Shown in pieces: positions 1 through 8,608 of a stretch of DNA of 64,000 nucleotides; position 1 is the stretch's first letter, and the number at the start of each line of letters is the position of its first letter. The notes under the pieces are model-generated. The model was not told the origin of the DNA and searched no databases. It saw only the letters and a program-made list of their open reading frames with translations. Made by a program: the position numbers and the translations under genes. This stretch comes from Paenibacillus whitsoniae (lineage in GTDB: Bacteria > Bacillota > Bacilli > Paenibacillales > NBRC-103111), in assembly GCF_003955665.1 (NCBI RefSeq), contig NZ_RXHU01000065.1, positions 16,239 through 80,238 on the forward strand. Direction: 5' to 3'.

Positions 1-360
1 GGACTCGAGTGATTTAATCAGCAGTTCTTTATACTCTTCCGGAGACGGATTATATTTCGCAAACACTGTAATGCCGTCTTCTACCAGCGCCGCGCACACA
101 TCGTCCTGCGTGGAGAGGGGGTTGCTGCCCGTAATCGTCACTTCGGCACCGCCGGCTTTGACGACTTTCGCCAAATACGCCGTTTTCGCCTCGAGGTGAA
201 GGGAAATCGTCACTTTCAGCCCTTTGAACGGCTGTTCCTTCTCAAACTGCTCGCGAATGCGGTTCAATACAGGCATATGCGCCTGCACCCAATCAATTTT
301 CAAGTGGCCATCCGGCGCAAGCGCCATGTCTGTTACGATGCTTTTTTCCAATGTCGACAT
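1..360 (-). CDS. ahcY: S-adenosylhomocysteine hydrolase, N-terminal part (cut by window edge)
   Basis: The first 120 residues of a protein that continues past the left edge. S-adenosylhomocysteine hydrolase splits SAH, the product of methyl transfer, into homocysteine and adenosine, in the cytosol, using bound NAD. The segment HLEAKTAYLAKVVKAGGAEV near residues 55-74 followed by GSNPLSTQDDV is typical of the family, and the HLEAKTAYL spelling resembles the archaeal/Thermotoga branch. The start ATG at 360 has a GAGGAA ribosome site and lies 12 nt after the bshC stop, so the two are probably cotranscribed. Bacillus subtilis instead uses the Pfs/LuxS route. The catalytic C-terminal part cannot be checked here. 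Confidence 0.85.
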   Translation of the reverse strand, partial: MSTLEKSIVTDMALAPDGHLKIDWVQAHMPVLNRIREQFEKEQPFKGLKVTISLHLEAKTAYLAKVVKAGGAEVTITGSNPLSTQDDVCAALVEDGITVFAKYNPSPEEYKELLIKSLES

Positions 361-372
361 TCCCAGTTCCTC

Positions 373-2013
373 CTACAAATAAAATACGCGATGCACGCCG
401 TCTACAGGAATCGGCGTATCCAGCAAGGCATGCAGCCAGCCGTCCCCATAGCGATTCAGATAAGCACACCCATTATACACTCTTTCCTGCGGCTTGGCGA
501 ACGGAATAATCGTCAAACGAACGCGCTCCAGCTGCCGAATGGCACTGTCAAATTGCGTTTGATGCGCTTCGGACGCTTTATGTTGGAGGTAATCGATCTG
601 TTCCAAAATTTTGGCCATGTTCGTATCCCCAAGTTTTTTCACACCGGAATTAATCGAACCGAGGGATTCGACCAATGGCTGATAGCTGTCACGAAAAATC
701 GCCTTCACCTGCTCAAACCGCTCCGGTAGCCGAAGGGTATCCTGCTCATCCAGCCAAGCCTGCTTCTTCTGCTCGTAACGTTCAATTACATCATTCAATG
801 AAAAATCATATTTATCCATCTGCTTTTTGATCGTACCTTCGATCAGCGTAAACTCCATTCGCGGCAGCACAATCGGCATCTGCAGACCGAACCTCTCAAA
901 CGCTTCTTTCGTCAGCGACCAATAAGCAATTTCCCCTGGTCCGAGCACCGTTGCCAGCACTGGAAACAAGTAATCCTGCATCAGCGGCCGCGTCATGACG
1001 TTATTACTGAACGACTCCGGTTCACGCAGCGCCCTCTCGCGAAGTTCTTCCGGCGTGAATCGAACCGTTCCTTTCCGATCGGTGTACACGCCATCTTCCC
1101 GATGCAGCAGCAGCCGCTGACCATGGGCAAAAACAAACAGATTCGCGCCATTATCCTGAATATCGGCCTGCGCTCCGTAACCGGCTGCCACAACTGCTTC
1201 CTTGCTCGCGGCCAGCGCTTGTGCCAGTTCTTCATTACGCACGATAAGCTGCTCGAACAGGCCCGCTTCCAGCTTGCGCAGCGCCGGTTCATCGGAGTCG
1301 ATCAGCACGAGGCCGTATTCGCCGAACAGCATCGCCATCCAGCGTGCAAACGCATCGCTAAGCGTCGCGCCTTGCTCCACTGAAGCGCGAAGCTTCCCGA
1401 GCAGCGCTTCCTTGAATTCCGTATCCATCAGCGTGTGATCCAACGCTGTAAGGGCTTCTTCCCAAGCTTCCGGCGATACAGGAAGCCGGCTGACCGATGT
1501 GCGCTGTCCTGTCGGATGATCGATTTTTATCTTCTCAATCTGCTGCGCCTGCGTCAGTGCAAACAGATGATTCACTTCGTCGAAATCATGATCCTCGCCC
1601 GCAATCCAGAAGATCGGCACAACGCTTCGCCCCAGCTTACCGCTCCACTCACGCGCGGCCTGAATTAGCGTAATCGCTTTATACAGCACCAGCAATTGCC
1701 CGCCAAATAAGCCGGCCTGCTGTCCGCCGACAATCGCCAACGTCTTCGCATCATGCAGCGCCGCAATCGAAGCGAAAGCCTGATCGTGATTGCCGATCCT
1801 TTCATTATATGTGCGCAAAACCTGCACGAGCTGCTCGCGGTCGGCTTGCGGTCTCCCTGCAGCTTCATCCAACCATTTGACCCGGGTTTCCCAGCTCGCA
1901 GCGCTCGCAAAATGATGCGGATATAGCGCCCTCACAGCTTCCGAACCGGCAACATAATCTTCCGCCAGCGGTTGGGATTTCTTCCAATGAAATGAATCTA
2001 TTTGCATCGACAT
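373..2013 (-). CDS. bshC: Bacillithiol synthase BshC (putative cysteine-adding enzyme)
   Basis: About 546 residues, close to the usual family length. BshC is thought to add cysteine to glucosaminyl-malate in the last step of making bacillithiol, the main low-molecular-weight thiol of many Firmicutes. Family marks are the motif QQAGLFGGQLLVLYKAI near residue 100, the FWIAGEDHDF motif near residue 155 and a C-terminal coiled coil (roughly 370-480). A GAGGAG ribosome site precedes two close ATGs, at 2013 and 2007; either may be used. The upstream reading to 2028 includes the ribosome site itself and is unlikely to be translated. Followed after 12 nt by ahcY. Confidence 0.92.
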   Translation of the reverse strand: MSMQIDSFHWKKSQPLAEDYVAGSEAVRALYPHHFASAASWETRVKWLDEAAGRPQADREQLVQVLRTYNERIGNHDQAFASIAALHDAKTLAIVGGQQAGLFGGQLLVLYKAITLIQAAREWSGKLGRSVVPIFWIAGEDHDFDEVNHLFALTQAQQIEKIKIDHPTGQRTSVSRLPVSPEAWEEALTALDHTLMDTEFKEALLGKLRASVEQGATLSDAFARWMAMLFGEYGLVLIDSDEPALRKLEAGLFEQLIVRNEELAQALAASKEAVVAAGYGAQADIQDNGANLFVFAHGQRLLLHREDGVYTDRKGTVRFTPEELRERALREPESFSNNVMTRPLMQDYLFPVLATVLGPGEIAYWSLTKEAFERFGLQMPIVLPRMEFTLIEGTIKKQMDKYDFSLNDVIERYEQKKQAWLDEQDTLRLPERFEQVKAIFRDSYQPLVESLGSINSGVKKLGDTNMAKILEQIDYLQHKASEAHQTQFDSAIRQLERVRLTIIPFAKPQERVYNGCAYLNRYGDGWLHALLDTPIPVDGVHRVFYL

Positions 2014-2051
2014 CTGTCTCCTCTTCATCCCAATTCAACTCTCATCCTTTG

Positions 2052-2080
2052 ATTGTACACGTTAGGTCCCTAATCGTCAA
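2052..2080 (-). promoter_or_regulatory. Sigma-A type promoter of bshC-ahcY
   Basis: On the minus strand TTGACG (2080-2075) and TACAAT (2057-2052) are separated by exactly 17 bp. It lies between the opp terminator and bshC, so bshC-ahcY can be transcribed independently of opp. Confidence 0.75.
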
Positions 2081-2110
2081 AACTGTATTTTTAATAATTA
2101 CAATTCATAA

Positions 2111-2139
2111 CCAAAGAAACCGCCCCTCTCGGGACGGTT
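2111..2139 (-). terminator. Rho-independent terminator of the opp operon
   Basis: On the minus strand a 9-bp stem (AACCGTCCC with GGGGCGGTT, one G-T pair), GAGA loop, then a T-rich tail TTCTTTGG. It begins a few bases after the oppF stop. Confidence 0.85.
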
Positions 2140-2146
2140 CGAACAA

Positions 2147-3109
2147 TTAATATAAATGGCAAGCGACAAAATGGTTCGGTTCCACTTCGATGCTAGGCGG
2201 CATAGATGCCGCGCATTTCTCCATCGCATGCGGGCAGCGCGTACGGAACGGGCAGCCGCTAGGCGGATTGAGCGGACTCGGCACATCGCCTTCCAGAATG
2301 ATCCGCTGACGCGAACGTTCGACCTCCGGATCCGGAATCGGAATCGCGGAAAGCAAAGATTGCGTGTACGGGTGCAGCGGCTTCGCATATAGATTCTCCG
2401 ACGTCGTAACTTCAACCAGGTTACCCAGATACATCACGCCGATCCGATCAGATATATGCTTCACCATCGCAAGGTCATGGGCGATGAACAGGTACGTTAA
2501 ACCCATTTCCTTTTGCAGACGTTTAAAAAGATTGACAACTTGCGCTTGGACGGATACGTCCAAGGCGGAAATCGGCTCATCCGCAATAATGAATTTCGGC
2601 TCGATGGCAAGTGCACGGGCAATCCCGATCCGCTGACGCTGACCTCCTGAGAACTCATGCGGGAAGCGGCTCGCATGCTCGTCGTTGAGACCGACGGCGC
2701 GCAGCAGTTCCATGACGCGTTCTCTGCGTTTCGCGCCGGAATACAGGCCGTGAATATCGATTCCCTCGGCGATAATGTTGCCAACTGTCATCCGCGGATT
2801 CAGGGACGCGTATGGATCCTGGAATACCATTTGCATATTCCGATTGAAGTCCTTCAGCTTTCTCCCTTTCAGCTCATGAACGTTCTCGCCTTCAAACAGA
2901 ACTTCACCGGAAGTTGCTTTATATAAGTTAATGATCGTACGACCCGCTGTGGATTTCCCGCAGCCGGACTCGCCGACAAGACCAAACGTTTCACCGCGCT
3001 TAATCTCGATCGAAAAGTTATCAACGGCTTTCAAAATCTTGCCGTTGCCGAGATTAAAGTGCTTTTTCATATCGCGGATCTGCAAAATCGGTTGCTCAGA
3101 CTTAGACAT
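2147..3109 (-). CDS. oppF: Oligopeptide ABC transporter ATP-binding protein OppF
   Basis: A 320-residue ATPase that pairs with OppD on the cytoplasmic face to drive peptide uptake. Walker A GESGCGKST near residue 46, Q-loop VFQDPYASLNP, signature FSGGQRQR, Walker B FIIADEP and the H-loop IAHDL are intact, followed by the oligopeptide-transporter C-terminal extension with the conserved CPFRTRCP cysteine segment. ATG at 3109 is chosen because GGGAGG lies 8 nt upstream; this start overlaps the last 8 nt of oppD, which suggests translational coupling. Last gene of the operon. Substrate may be oligopeptides, dipeptides or signalling peptides; sequence does not decide. Confidence 0.95.
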   Translation of the reverse strand: MSKSEQPILQIRDMKKHFNLGNGKILKAVDNFSIEIKRGETFGLVGESGCGKSTAGRTIINLYKATSGEVLFEGENVHELKGRKLKDFNRNMQMVFQDPYASLNPRMTVGNIIAEGIDIHGLYSGAKRRERVMELLRAVGLNDEHASRFPHEFSGGQRQRIGIARALAIEPKFIIADEPISALDVSVQAQVVNLFKRLQKEMGLTYLFIAHDLAMVKHISDRIGVMYLGNLVEVTTSENLYAKPLHPYTQSLLSAIPIPDPEVERSRQRIILEGDVPSPLNPPSGCPFRTRCPHAMEKCAASMPPSIEVEPNHFVACHLY

Positions 3110-4136
3110 GTTGTCTACCTCCCACTCCGGCAGGGCGTTCAACCTTAGGTGCATCCGGGTGCTGCAACCAGCAAGCAGCTGTGTGCGTCTCGGAAATAAT
3201 CGTATGCTCCGGGTCCTCTTCCAAGCAATGATTCATGGCATAAGGACATCTCGCCGCGAACGCACAGCCCTTCGGAGGTGCAAATAGATCCGGCGGCGTG
3301 CCGGGAATCGGCACGAGTTCTTCGTCGCTGCTAGTGTCCAGACGAGGAACGGAACGGAGCAAGCCCCACGTATACGGATGCTGCGGCTCGTAGAAAATTT
3401 CGTCTACGGTGCCCTGCTCGATAATTTTACCTGCATACATCACCACGACGCGCTGCGCCATTTCCGCAACAACACCCAGGTCATGCGTAATGATAATGAT
3501 GGATGATTCCGTTTTCTCGGAAATGCTTTTCATCAGCTCGATAATTTGCGCTTGAATCGTCACGTCGAGGGCTGTTGTCGGCTCGTCCGCGATCAGCAAT
3601 TTCGGAGAGCAAGCGAGTGCAATGGCAATCATGACACGCTGGCGCATACCACCGGAAAGCTCGTGCGGATATTGGTGAATCCGACCTTCCGGCGAGTTAA
3701 TACCGACCAGTTTAAGAATTTCTATCGCTTTTTCGCGAGCTGCTTTCTTGCTAAGACCTTGGTGCTTCATCAAGCCCTCGGTAATTTGATCCCCGATCTT
3801 CATCGTTGGATTGAGAGAGGTCATCGGATCTTGGAAAATCATACCCATTTCGGAGCCGCGAATTTTCTCCATTTGACGGTTGGAGAGCTTGGTAATGTCG
3901 ACCTTGCCGTCAAAAATAATCGAGCCGCTTTTTATATAGCTAGGCGGTGAAGGGATCAAACGCATCAGCGTTTGAGCGGTAACGGATTTTCCGCAGCCGG
4001 ATTCCCCTACGATCGCCAATACTTCACCTTTTTTCAAAGAAAACGAAACGCCGCGCACGGCTTGTACTTCCCCCGCATACGTACGGAAGGAAACACGCAA
4101 ATCTTTTACTTCCAGCAAATTGTTATTGGTGCTCAT
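3102..4136 (-). CDS. oppD: Oligopeptide ABC transporter ATP-binding protein OppD
   Basis: A 344-residue ABC ATPase. Walker A GESGCGKSV near residue 43, Q-loop IFQDPMTSLNP, signature LSGGMRQR, Walker B LLIADEP, H-loop ITHDLG, and the C-terminal oligopeptide domain with CAFAARCPYA. The ATG at 4136 sits 9 nt after AAGGGG; the ATG two codons upstream is too close to the ribosome site. It is followed by oppF with a short overlap and preceded by oppC. OppD and OppF form the heterodimeric motor of the importer. Confidence 0.95.
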   Translation of the reverse strand: MSTNNNLLEVKDLRVSFRTYAGEVQAVRGVSFSLKKGEVLAIVGESGCGKSVTAQTLMRLIPSPPSYIKSGSIIFDGKVDITKLSNRQMEKIRGSEMGMIFQDPMTSLNPTMKIGDQITEGLMKHQGLSKKAAREKAIEILKLVGINSPEGRIHQYPHELSGGMRQRVMIAIALACSPKLLIADEPTTALDVTIQAQIIELMKSISEKTESSIIIITHDLGVVAEMAQRVVVMYAGKIIEQGTVDEIFYEPQHPYTWGLLRSVPRLDTSSDEELVPIPGTPPDLFAPPKGCAFAARCPYAMNHCLEEDPEHTIISETHTAACWLQHPDAPKVERPAGVGGRQHV

Positions 4137-4152
4137 CAACATTCACCCCTTC

Positions 4153-5085
4153 TTACTTGCGCATTTTCGGATCAAGCGCATCACGAAGCCCGTCGCCGAG
4201 CAGATTGAAGCTCAGGAGAATCAAGCTGAAAATAATCGTCGGGAAAATCAGGCGATGCGGGAACAGACGAATATAGTTCGCGCCGTCCGACAGCAAGTTA
4301 CCAAGCGAAGCCAGCGGCGGCTTCACACCGAGACCGATAAAGCTCAGGAACGCTTCTGTAAAAATCGCCGAAGGGACGACGAACGTAATTTGTACGATAA
4401 TGATGCCCAGCGCATTCGGAATCAGACTGCGCATAATGATGCGCATCGGGGAAGCTCCGAGTGTGCGGGAGGCCAGAACGAATTCCTGTTCTTTCAGCGT
4501 AAGCATTTGCCCCCGGACAAGCCGAGCCATCGGTACCCAGCCGGTAATGCTGTAAGCAATAATGATGGACGAAATCCCGGAACCGATGACCATGATCAAC
4601 AGGATCGCGATCAAGAGGAACGGAATCGCATAGACGATTTCAATGGAGCGCTGCATGATCTCATCGACTTTCCCGCCGTAGTAAGCGGAGATACCGCCAT
4701 AAATCACGCCGATCACCAAGTCAATCAATGCCGCGACAATCCCGATAAACAAGGAAATGCGCGTTCCCCACCAGACACGCGTCCAAAGATCGCGGCCGAA
4801 ATCGTCGGTTCCGAACCAATGTTCAGAAGAAGGTCCGATATTTTTTATTTTTAAATTTTGCGTTTGATAGTCATAACTAGAAACAAAAGGCACAACGATC
4901 GCGAGAATGATTAAAAGAACTAATATAATCAAGCCGGCCATAGCCAGTCTATTTTTCTTAAGTCGTCTCCAAGCGTCCTGCCAATAATTCAGCGAAGGTC
5001 GAACGATAACCTCGCTCGCCAAGCTCTTATCGGATACGGGAGCAAACTTGTAGTTGTTAGCTGCATCCTGCGGAGTTTGCATCAT
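4153..5085 (-). CDS. oppC: Oligopeptide ABC transporter permease OppC
   Basis: A 310-residue inner-membrane permease. It has the N-terminal OppC extension (DUF/oppC_N, with NYWQDAWRRLKKNRLAM) leading into the first membrane span, then the binding-protein-dependent transport domain with the EAA loop around ASRTLGASPMRIIMRSLIPN, which contacts the ATPases. The start ATG shares its A with the oppB stop (TAATG), so translation is coupled. Forms the channel with OppB. Confidence 0.95.
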   Translation of the reverse strand: MMQTPQDAANNYKFAPVSDKSLASEVIVRPSLNYWQDAWRRLKKNRLAMAGLIILVLLIILAIVVPFVSSYDYQTQNLKIKNIGPSSEHWFGTDDFGRDLWTRVWWGTRISLFIGIVAALIDLVIGVIYGGISAYYGGKVDEIMQRSIEIVYAIPFLLIAILLIMVIGSGISSIIIAYSITGWVPMARLVRGQMLTLKEQEFVLASRTLGASPMRIIMRSLIPNALGIIIVQITFVVPSAIFTEAFLSFIGLGVKPPLASLGNLLSDGANYIRLFPHRLIFPTIIFSLILLSFNLLGDGLRDALDPKMRK

Positions 5086-6017
5086 TATTTCCCGCCTTTC
5101 CCAAGACGAATTCTAGGATCTACAAAACCATAAACGATGTCCGTAATGAAAATGACGACAATCAGAATGACCGAGTAAAAAATCGTCAAACCCGAAATCA
5201 TGGTATAGTCATTCGAATACACGGAAGATACGAAGTGTTTCCCAAGGCCAGGAACACTGAAAATTTGCTCAACAACGAGCGTACCTGTGATGACGTTTAC
5301 AAATATTGGACCAATGATCGTAATAACCGGCAATATGGCATTACGAATCGTATGCTTGACGACAACCGTAAGACTGGACAAGCCTTTCGACTTCGCTGTT
5401 TTAATATAATCCTGATTGAGTACATCTAACATCGACGTACGCATCAAGCGCGCAAGAATGGCAATGGTACCGAACGAAAGCGCAATGGCCGGGAGCACTT
5501 TATAGCTTGGGCCTTTCCATAATCCAGCAGGCAGAATGCCCCATTTAACGCCAACATAGTAGGAAAGCAGCGGACCCAGAACGAAGGACGGAATCGATAC
5601 GCCAACGATCGCAATGAACATCGCCGTGTAATCGCCGGCTTTATTGTGATTGAGTGCTGCAATAATACCCAGTATCAGCCCGACGACAATCGCGATCACA
5701 ATCGCAATTAAACCTAGCTCAAGTGATGAAGGGAAAGCTTGCTTAATAATGTCGGTAACTTTGTGAGCAGGAAATTGAAAGGAAGCTCCTAGATCGCCGT
5801 GGATGATGTTGTTAAGGAACGTCAAGTACTGCTGCCACAATGGCTTATCCAAACCGTATTGCTTCATTAACATATCTCTTGTGGCTTTAGGGATTTTTTC
5901 CGCACCTTCCCCGAGCGGGTTACCCGGAAGGTTTTTCATCAAGACAAATGTAAATGATGCAATCAGCCATAGCGTGATAAGCGCATATAGGAAACGGCGA
6001 AGAATGAACTTAACCAT
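5085..6017 (-). CDS. oppB: Oligopeptide ABC transporter permease OppB
   Basis: A 310-residue permease with the typical start MVKFILRRFLYALITLWLI, the periplasm-facing loop containing GLDKPLWQQY, and the EAA-like coupling loop TAKSKGLSSLTVVVKHTIRN. Six predicted membrane spans. A clear GGAGG-type ribosome site (CAAAGGAGGAGC) precedes the ATG at 6017. It follows oppA after a 90-nt gap that holds a long hairpin. Confidence 0.95.
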   Translation of the reverse strand: MVKFILRRFLYALITLWLIASFTFVLMKNLPGNPLGEGAEKIPKATRDMLMKQYGLDKPLWQQYLTFLNNIIHGDLGASFQFPAHKVTDIIKQAFPSSLELGLIAIVIAIVVGLILGIIAALNHNKAGDYTAMFIAIVGVSIPSFVLGPLLSYYVGVKWGILPAGLWKGPSYKVLPAIALSFGTIAILARLMRTSMLDVLNQDYIKTAKSKGLSSLTVVVKHTIRNAILPVITIIGPIFVNVITGTLVVEQIFSVPGLGKHFVSSVYSNDYTMISGLTIFYSVILIVVIFITDIVYGFVDPRIRLGKGGK

Positions 6018-6054
6018 ATTGCTCCTCCTTTGTTAATGTACAGGTGAGACATTT

Positions 6055-6093
6055 AGAAGAGGCCGCGCACACGAGGTGCGAACGGCCCCTTCT
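6055..6093 (-). promoter_or_regulatory. Intercistronic hairpin between oppA and oppB
   Basis: AGAAG-GGCCG-CGCAC pairs with GTGCG-CGGCC-CTTCT around a 5-nt loop, giving about 15 bp with small mismatches. Neither side is followed by a T run. This fits a processing or 3'-stabilising hairpin that keeps oppA mRNA more abundant than the rest of the operon, or a weak terminator with readthrough. Role is inference. Confidence 0.6.
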
Positions 6094-6107
6094 TTGTCTG
6101 CTTCATC

Positions 6108-7790
6108 TTATTTAATGGAAGCCCATTTCAATTCCCACTCTTGTCCAAAGGAAGGAAGGATCAAGCCTTCAACATTCGGTTTCTTCAGGTAAGCGCGAGT
6201 ACGGAAGTAAAGTGGGGATACGCCTTGATCATCCATCAGGATTTTCTCAGCTTCAACTAATGCTTTAGCGCGTTTCGTTGTATCAACTTCCGTTTGAGCT
6301 TGTTTGATCAGTGCATCGTATTGCGGGTTGCTGTAGTCGCCTTCGTCGAACTCGCCGCCGGTTACCCACATATCCAGGAATGTCATTGGATCGTTGTAGT
6401 CAGCGCCCCATAGGGAAAGTGCGATGTCGAAGTCATGCTTGGAAGAAAGCTCGATACGGAGCGCATGCGGAACTGGGTTCGCTTCGGCTTCGTAGCCAAG
6501 GTTTTGCTTCCACTGTGCAAGAATGAACTCAAGGGATTTCTTCGCAGTTTCCGTATCATCCGCATTGATTTTCATTTTTGGCAGAGCCGTCAGGCCTGCT
6601 TCTTTCAAACCTTCAGCCAACAATTGCTTAGCTTTTGCCGCGTCAAATGGAGGCTGCGTGTTGCCTGCCGTTTTACGGAATTCGCCGCCAGCACCGTCAG
6701 CCGTACCGCCAGGCACCAGACCTGTGGAAGGAACAGAGCCGTTCGCAAGAACAGTGTCGACATAAGCTTGACGATCAATCGCCATGCCTAGAGCTTGACG
6801 GATTTTTTTGTTCGCAAGCGCAGGTTGCTTTTTCGTTTGGTACATCAGGTAGGAGTTTGTCAACTCCGGTTTTGGCATATTGTCCGGCTTGCCTTTGTAC
6901 AGTGTCAACTGGTCGCGGTTGATTTCAGTCAAGTCAGCTGCGCCCGTTTCGTACAAGTTCAGACCAGTGTTAGGGTCTTTTACGATATTGATTGTAGCTT
7001 TTGTAATTTTAACGTTCGCTGCATCCCAGTACTTGTCGTTTTTAACAAGTTCAAGCGTTTGACCGTGATCCCACTTACTCAACAGGAACGGACCTGCACC
7101 GATAACTTTGTCAGCTTCAGCGCCGTATTTGTCGCCGGCTTTCGTTACGAAATCTTCACGTTGCGGCAAGAAAGCGCCGAAAGCAAGCATTTGTGTAAAG
7201 AAGGCAACCGGCTTTTCAAGTGTAATTTCAAGCTGTTTGTCGCTGATTGCTTTAACAGCAAGCGCGTCTTGTGCTTTCTTCACCTCTTCAGGCGTTTTCG
7301 CCTTCGTTACCGCTTCGCCGCCTTTGATCCAAGCAACTACGAAGCTGTATTGCGCTTTCGTTGCTGGGTCTAGTGTGCGTTTGAAAGAATATATGAAGTC
7401 TTGTGCTTTAACAGGTTGTCCATCAGACCAGTTTGCGTTGTCGCGAATGTCGATGGTGTACGTCAAACCGTCAGCGGAGATTTTAGGGAAATCTTTCGCC
7501 AGACCAGGAGTGGCTTTGCCGTCTTTATCTGTACGGTAAAGACCTTCGTTAACTGCGCTGAGCATTGTAAATGCAGCATTAGCTGTCGTTTTGGAGCTAT
7601 CCAAAACCGGTGGCTCTGCAGAGAAATTGATTTTGATTTCTTGCGGTTTGTTGGACGCTGGAGCTGTCGTGCCAGCCGCACCGCCGGATGGGGATGCGGA
7701 CGGAGTTTCCTCATTCTTGCCGCAAGCAACGACTACGCTGCCCATCAGTGTTAATGCTACTGCTGTTGATACCCACTTTGTCGCTTTCAT
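6108..7790 (-). CDS. oppA: Oligopeptide-binding lipoprotein OppA
   Basis: A 560-residue solute-binding protein of family SBP_bac_5. It starts with a lipoprotein signal peptide; the lipid-attachment cysteine is residue 23 in VVVACGK. After a short Ala/Ser/Pro linker comes the peptide-binding fold, with the DGLTYTIDIRDNANWSDGQP segment typical of OppA/DppE-like proteins. The ATG at 7790 follows AGGAGG by 7 nt; longer readings lack a ribosome site. It is anchored outside the cell, delivers peptides to OppBC and is the first gene of the operon, which fits the excess of binding protein usually needed. Confidence 0.95.
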   Translation of the reverse strand: MKATKWVSTAVALTLMGSVVVACGKNEETPSASPSGGAAGTTAPASNKPQEIKINFSAEPPVLDSSKTTANAAFTMLSAVNEGLYRTDKDGKATPGLAKDFPKISADGLTYTIDIRDNANWSDGQPVKAQDFIYSFKRTLDPATKAQYSFVVAWIKGGEAVTKAKTPEEVKKAQDALAVKAISDKQLEITLEKPVAFFTQMLAFGAFLPQREDFVTKAGDKYGAEADKVIGAGPFLLSKWDHGQTLELVKNDKYWDAANVKITKATINIVKDPNTGLNLYETGAADLTEINRDQLTLYKGKPDNMPKPELTNSYLMYQTKKQPALANKKIRQALGMAIDRQAYVDTVLANGSVPSTGLVPGGTADGAGGEFRKTAGNTQPPFDAAKAKQLLAEGLKEAGLTALPKMKINADDTETAKKSLEFILAQWKQNLGYEAEANPVPHALRIELSSKHDFDIALSLWGADYNDPMTFLDMWVTGGEFDEGDYSNPQYDALIKQAQTEVDTTKRAKALVEAEKILMDDQGVSPLYFRTRAYLKKPNVEGLILPSFGQEWELKWASIK

Positions 7791-7965
7791 AAAAACTCCT
7801 CCTTTAAAATTATGTATATCTAGCCATCTATGGTCAGGTGTTTTGCAAGCATTTATGACGCAAACCTTACACCATGCACCCAAGTAACAATGAAACCGTT
7901 TTTCTTATGTTATATTATCTAACCTATATCTCTGGTAAAAAAATTTACTAGAGTCTACGCAAGGA

Positions 7966-7993
7966 ATTATAACATATCAGGAAGGATTGTCCA
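7966..7993 (-). promoter_or_regulatory. Likely promoter of the opp operon
   Basis: On the minus strand TGGACA (7993-7988), 16-bp spacer, TATAAT (7971-7966). It would give a leader of about 170 nt before oppA. No CodY or other operator could be assigned by eye. Confidence 0.6.
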
Positions 7994-8025
7994 CAATTAA
8001 TTTACCATTTGTTAAAAACAGATTA

Positions 8026-8047
8026 AAAAAAGCCTTCACGGTTTTTT
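8026..8047 (-). terminator. Weak terminator downstream of the DUF3397 gene
   Basis: On the minus strand AAAAAACC-like arms around GTGAA with a following T run. The stem is short and mostly A-T. The rest of 7994-8187 is AT-rich and shows nothing else I can support. Confidence 0.4.
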
Positions 8048-8187
8048 ATTATACAACCATCGGTCAATAAAATCTAGACGATTTTCGTTGTTATTTTCTA
8101 CAAATCTCAAAGAAATATTACAAACAACACCTTAATTTTTCGTTAACTTCTCCAAATAACTAAAAATAAGTTGATAAAATTATGATA

Positions 8188-8589
8188 CTAGGTTGCAAAA
8201 AGGAAGTTTTTGCCGATGTGCACGATGAACAATAAAATATAAAGCGCCGACAATCCCAAAAAACTGAATCTCCACACCACTCGCCCCACACGGATCAAAT
8301 CGGGCTTCCCCTTTGTCCGAGTCTGATACCCGCCGATCATGCCGAATGTAATCAATAGAACGAGAACAATTAGCCAGAACCCAAACTGCGTGTGAAACAG
8401 CCGATTCCACATCAACGAAACAGAGCCCAGCAAAAAGAAGTTCGTGATGTCCATCGCGAGCCTCGTCGTCATTTTCTTATCCTTCAGCATGAACCAGATC
8501 AGAAACCAAATTGCCGCAAAGGTTACAAACGGAGCAACGGCAAGCGCCGCGTATAGTGTAGACAGGAATCCGGCTAACATGTTCATCAT
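8188..8589 (-). CDS. DUF3397 family membrane protein
   Basis: A 133-residue protein with four predicted membrane spans and no catalytic motif. The C-terminal pattern KPDLIRVGRVVWRFSFLGLSALY is the recognisable DUF3397 signature (KPDL, then R-WR-F). In Bacillus relatives this family is found near panE/bshC, as here, 19 nt downstream of the panE-like gene. Function unknown. MMNML could begin at either of the first two ATGs. Confidence 0.75.
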   Translation of the reverse strand: MMNMLAGFLSTLYAALAVAPFVTFAAIWFLIWFMLKDKKMTTRLAMDITNFFLLGSVSLMWNRLFHTQFGFWLIVLVLLITFGMIGGYQTRTKGKPDLIRVGRVVWRFSFLGLSALYILLFIVHIGKNFLFAT

Positions 8590-8608
8590 CTTTCAACCAC
8601 CCGCTTCT

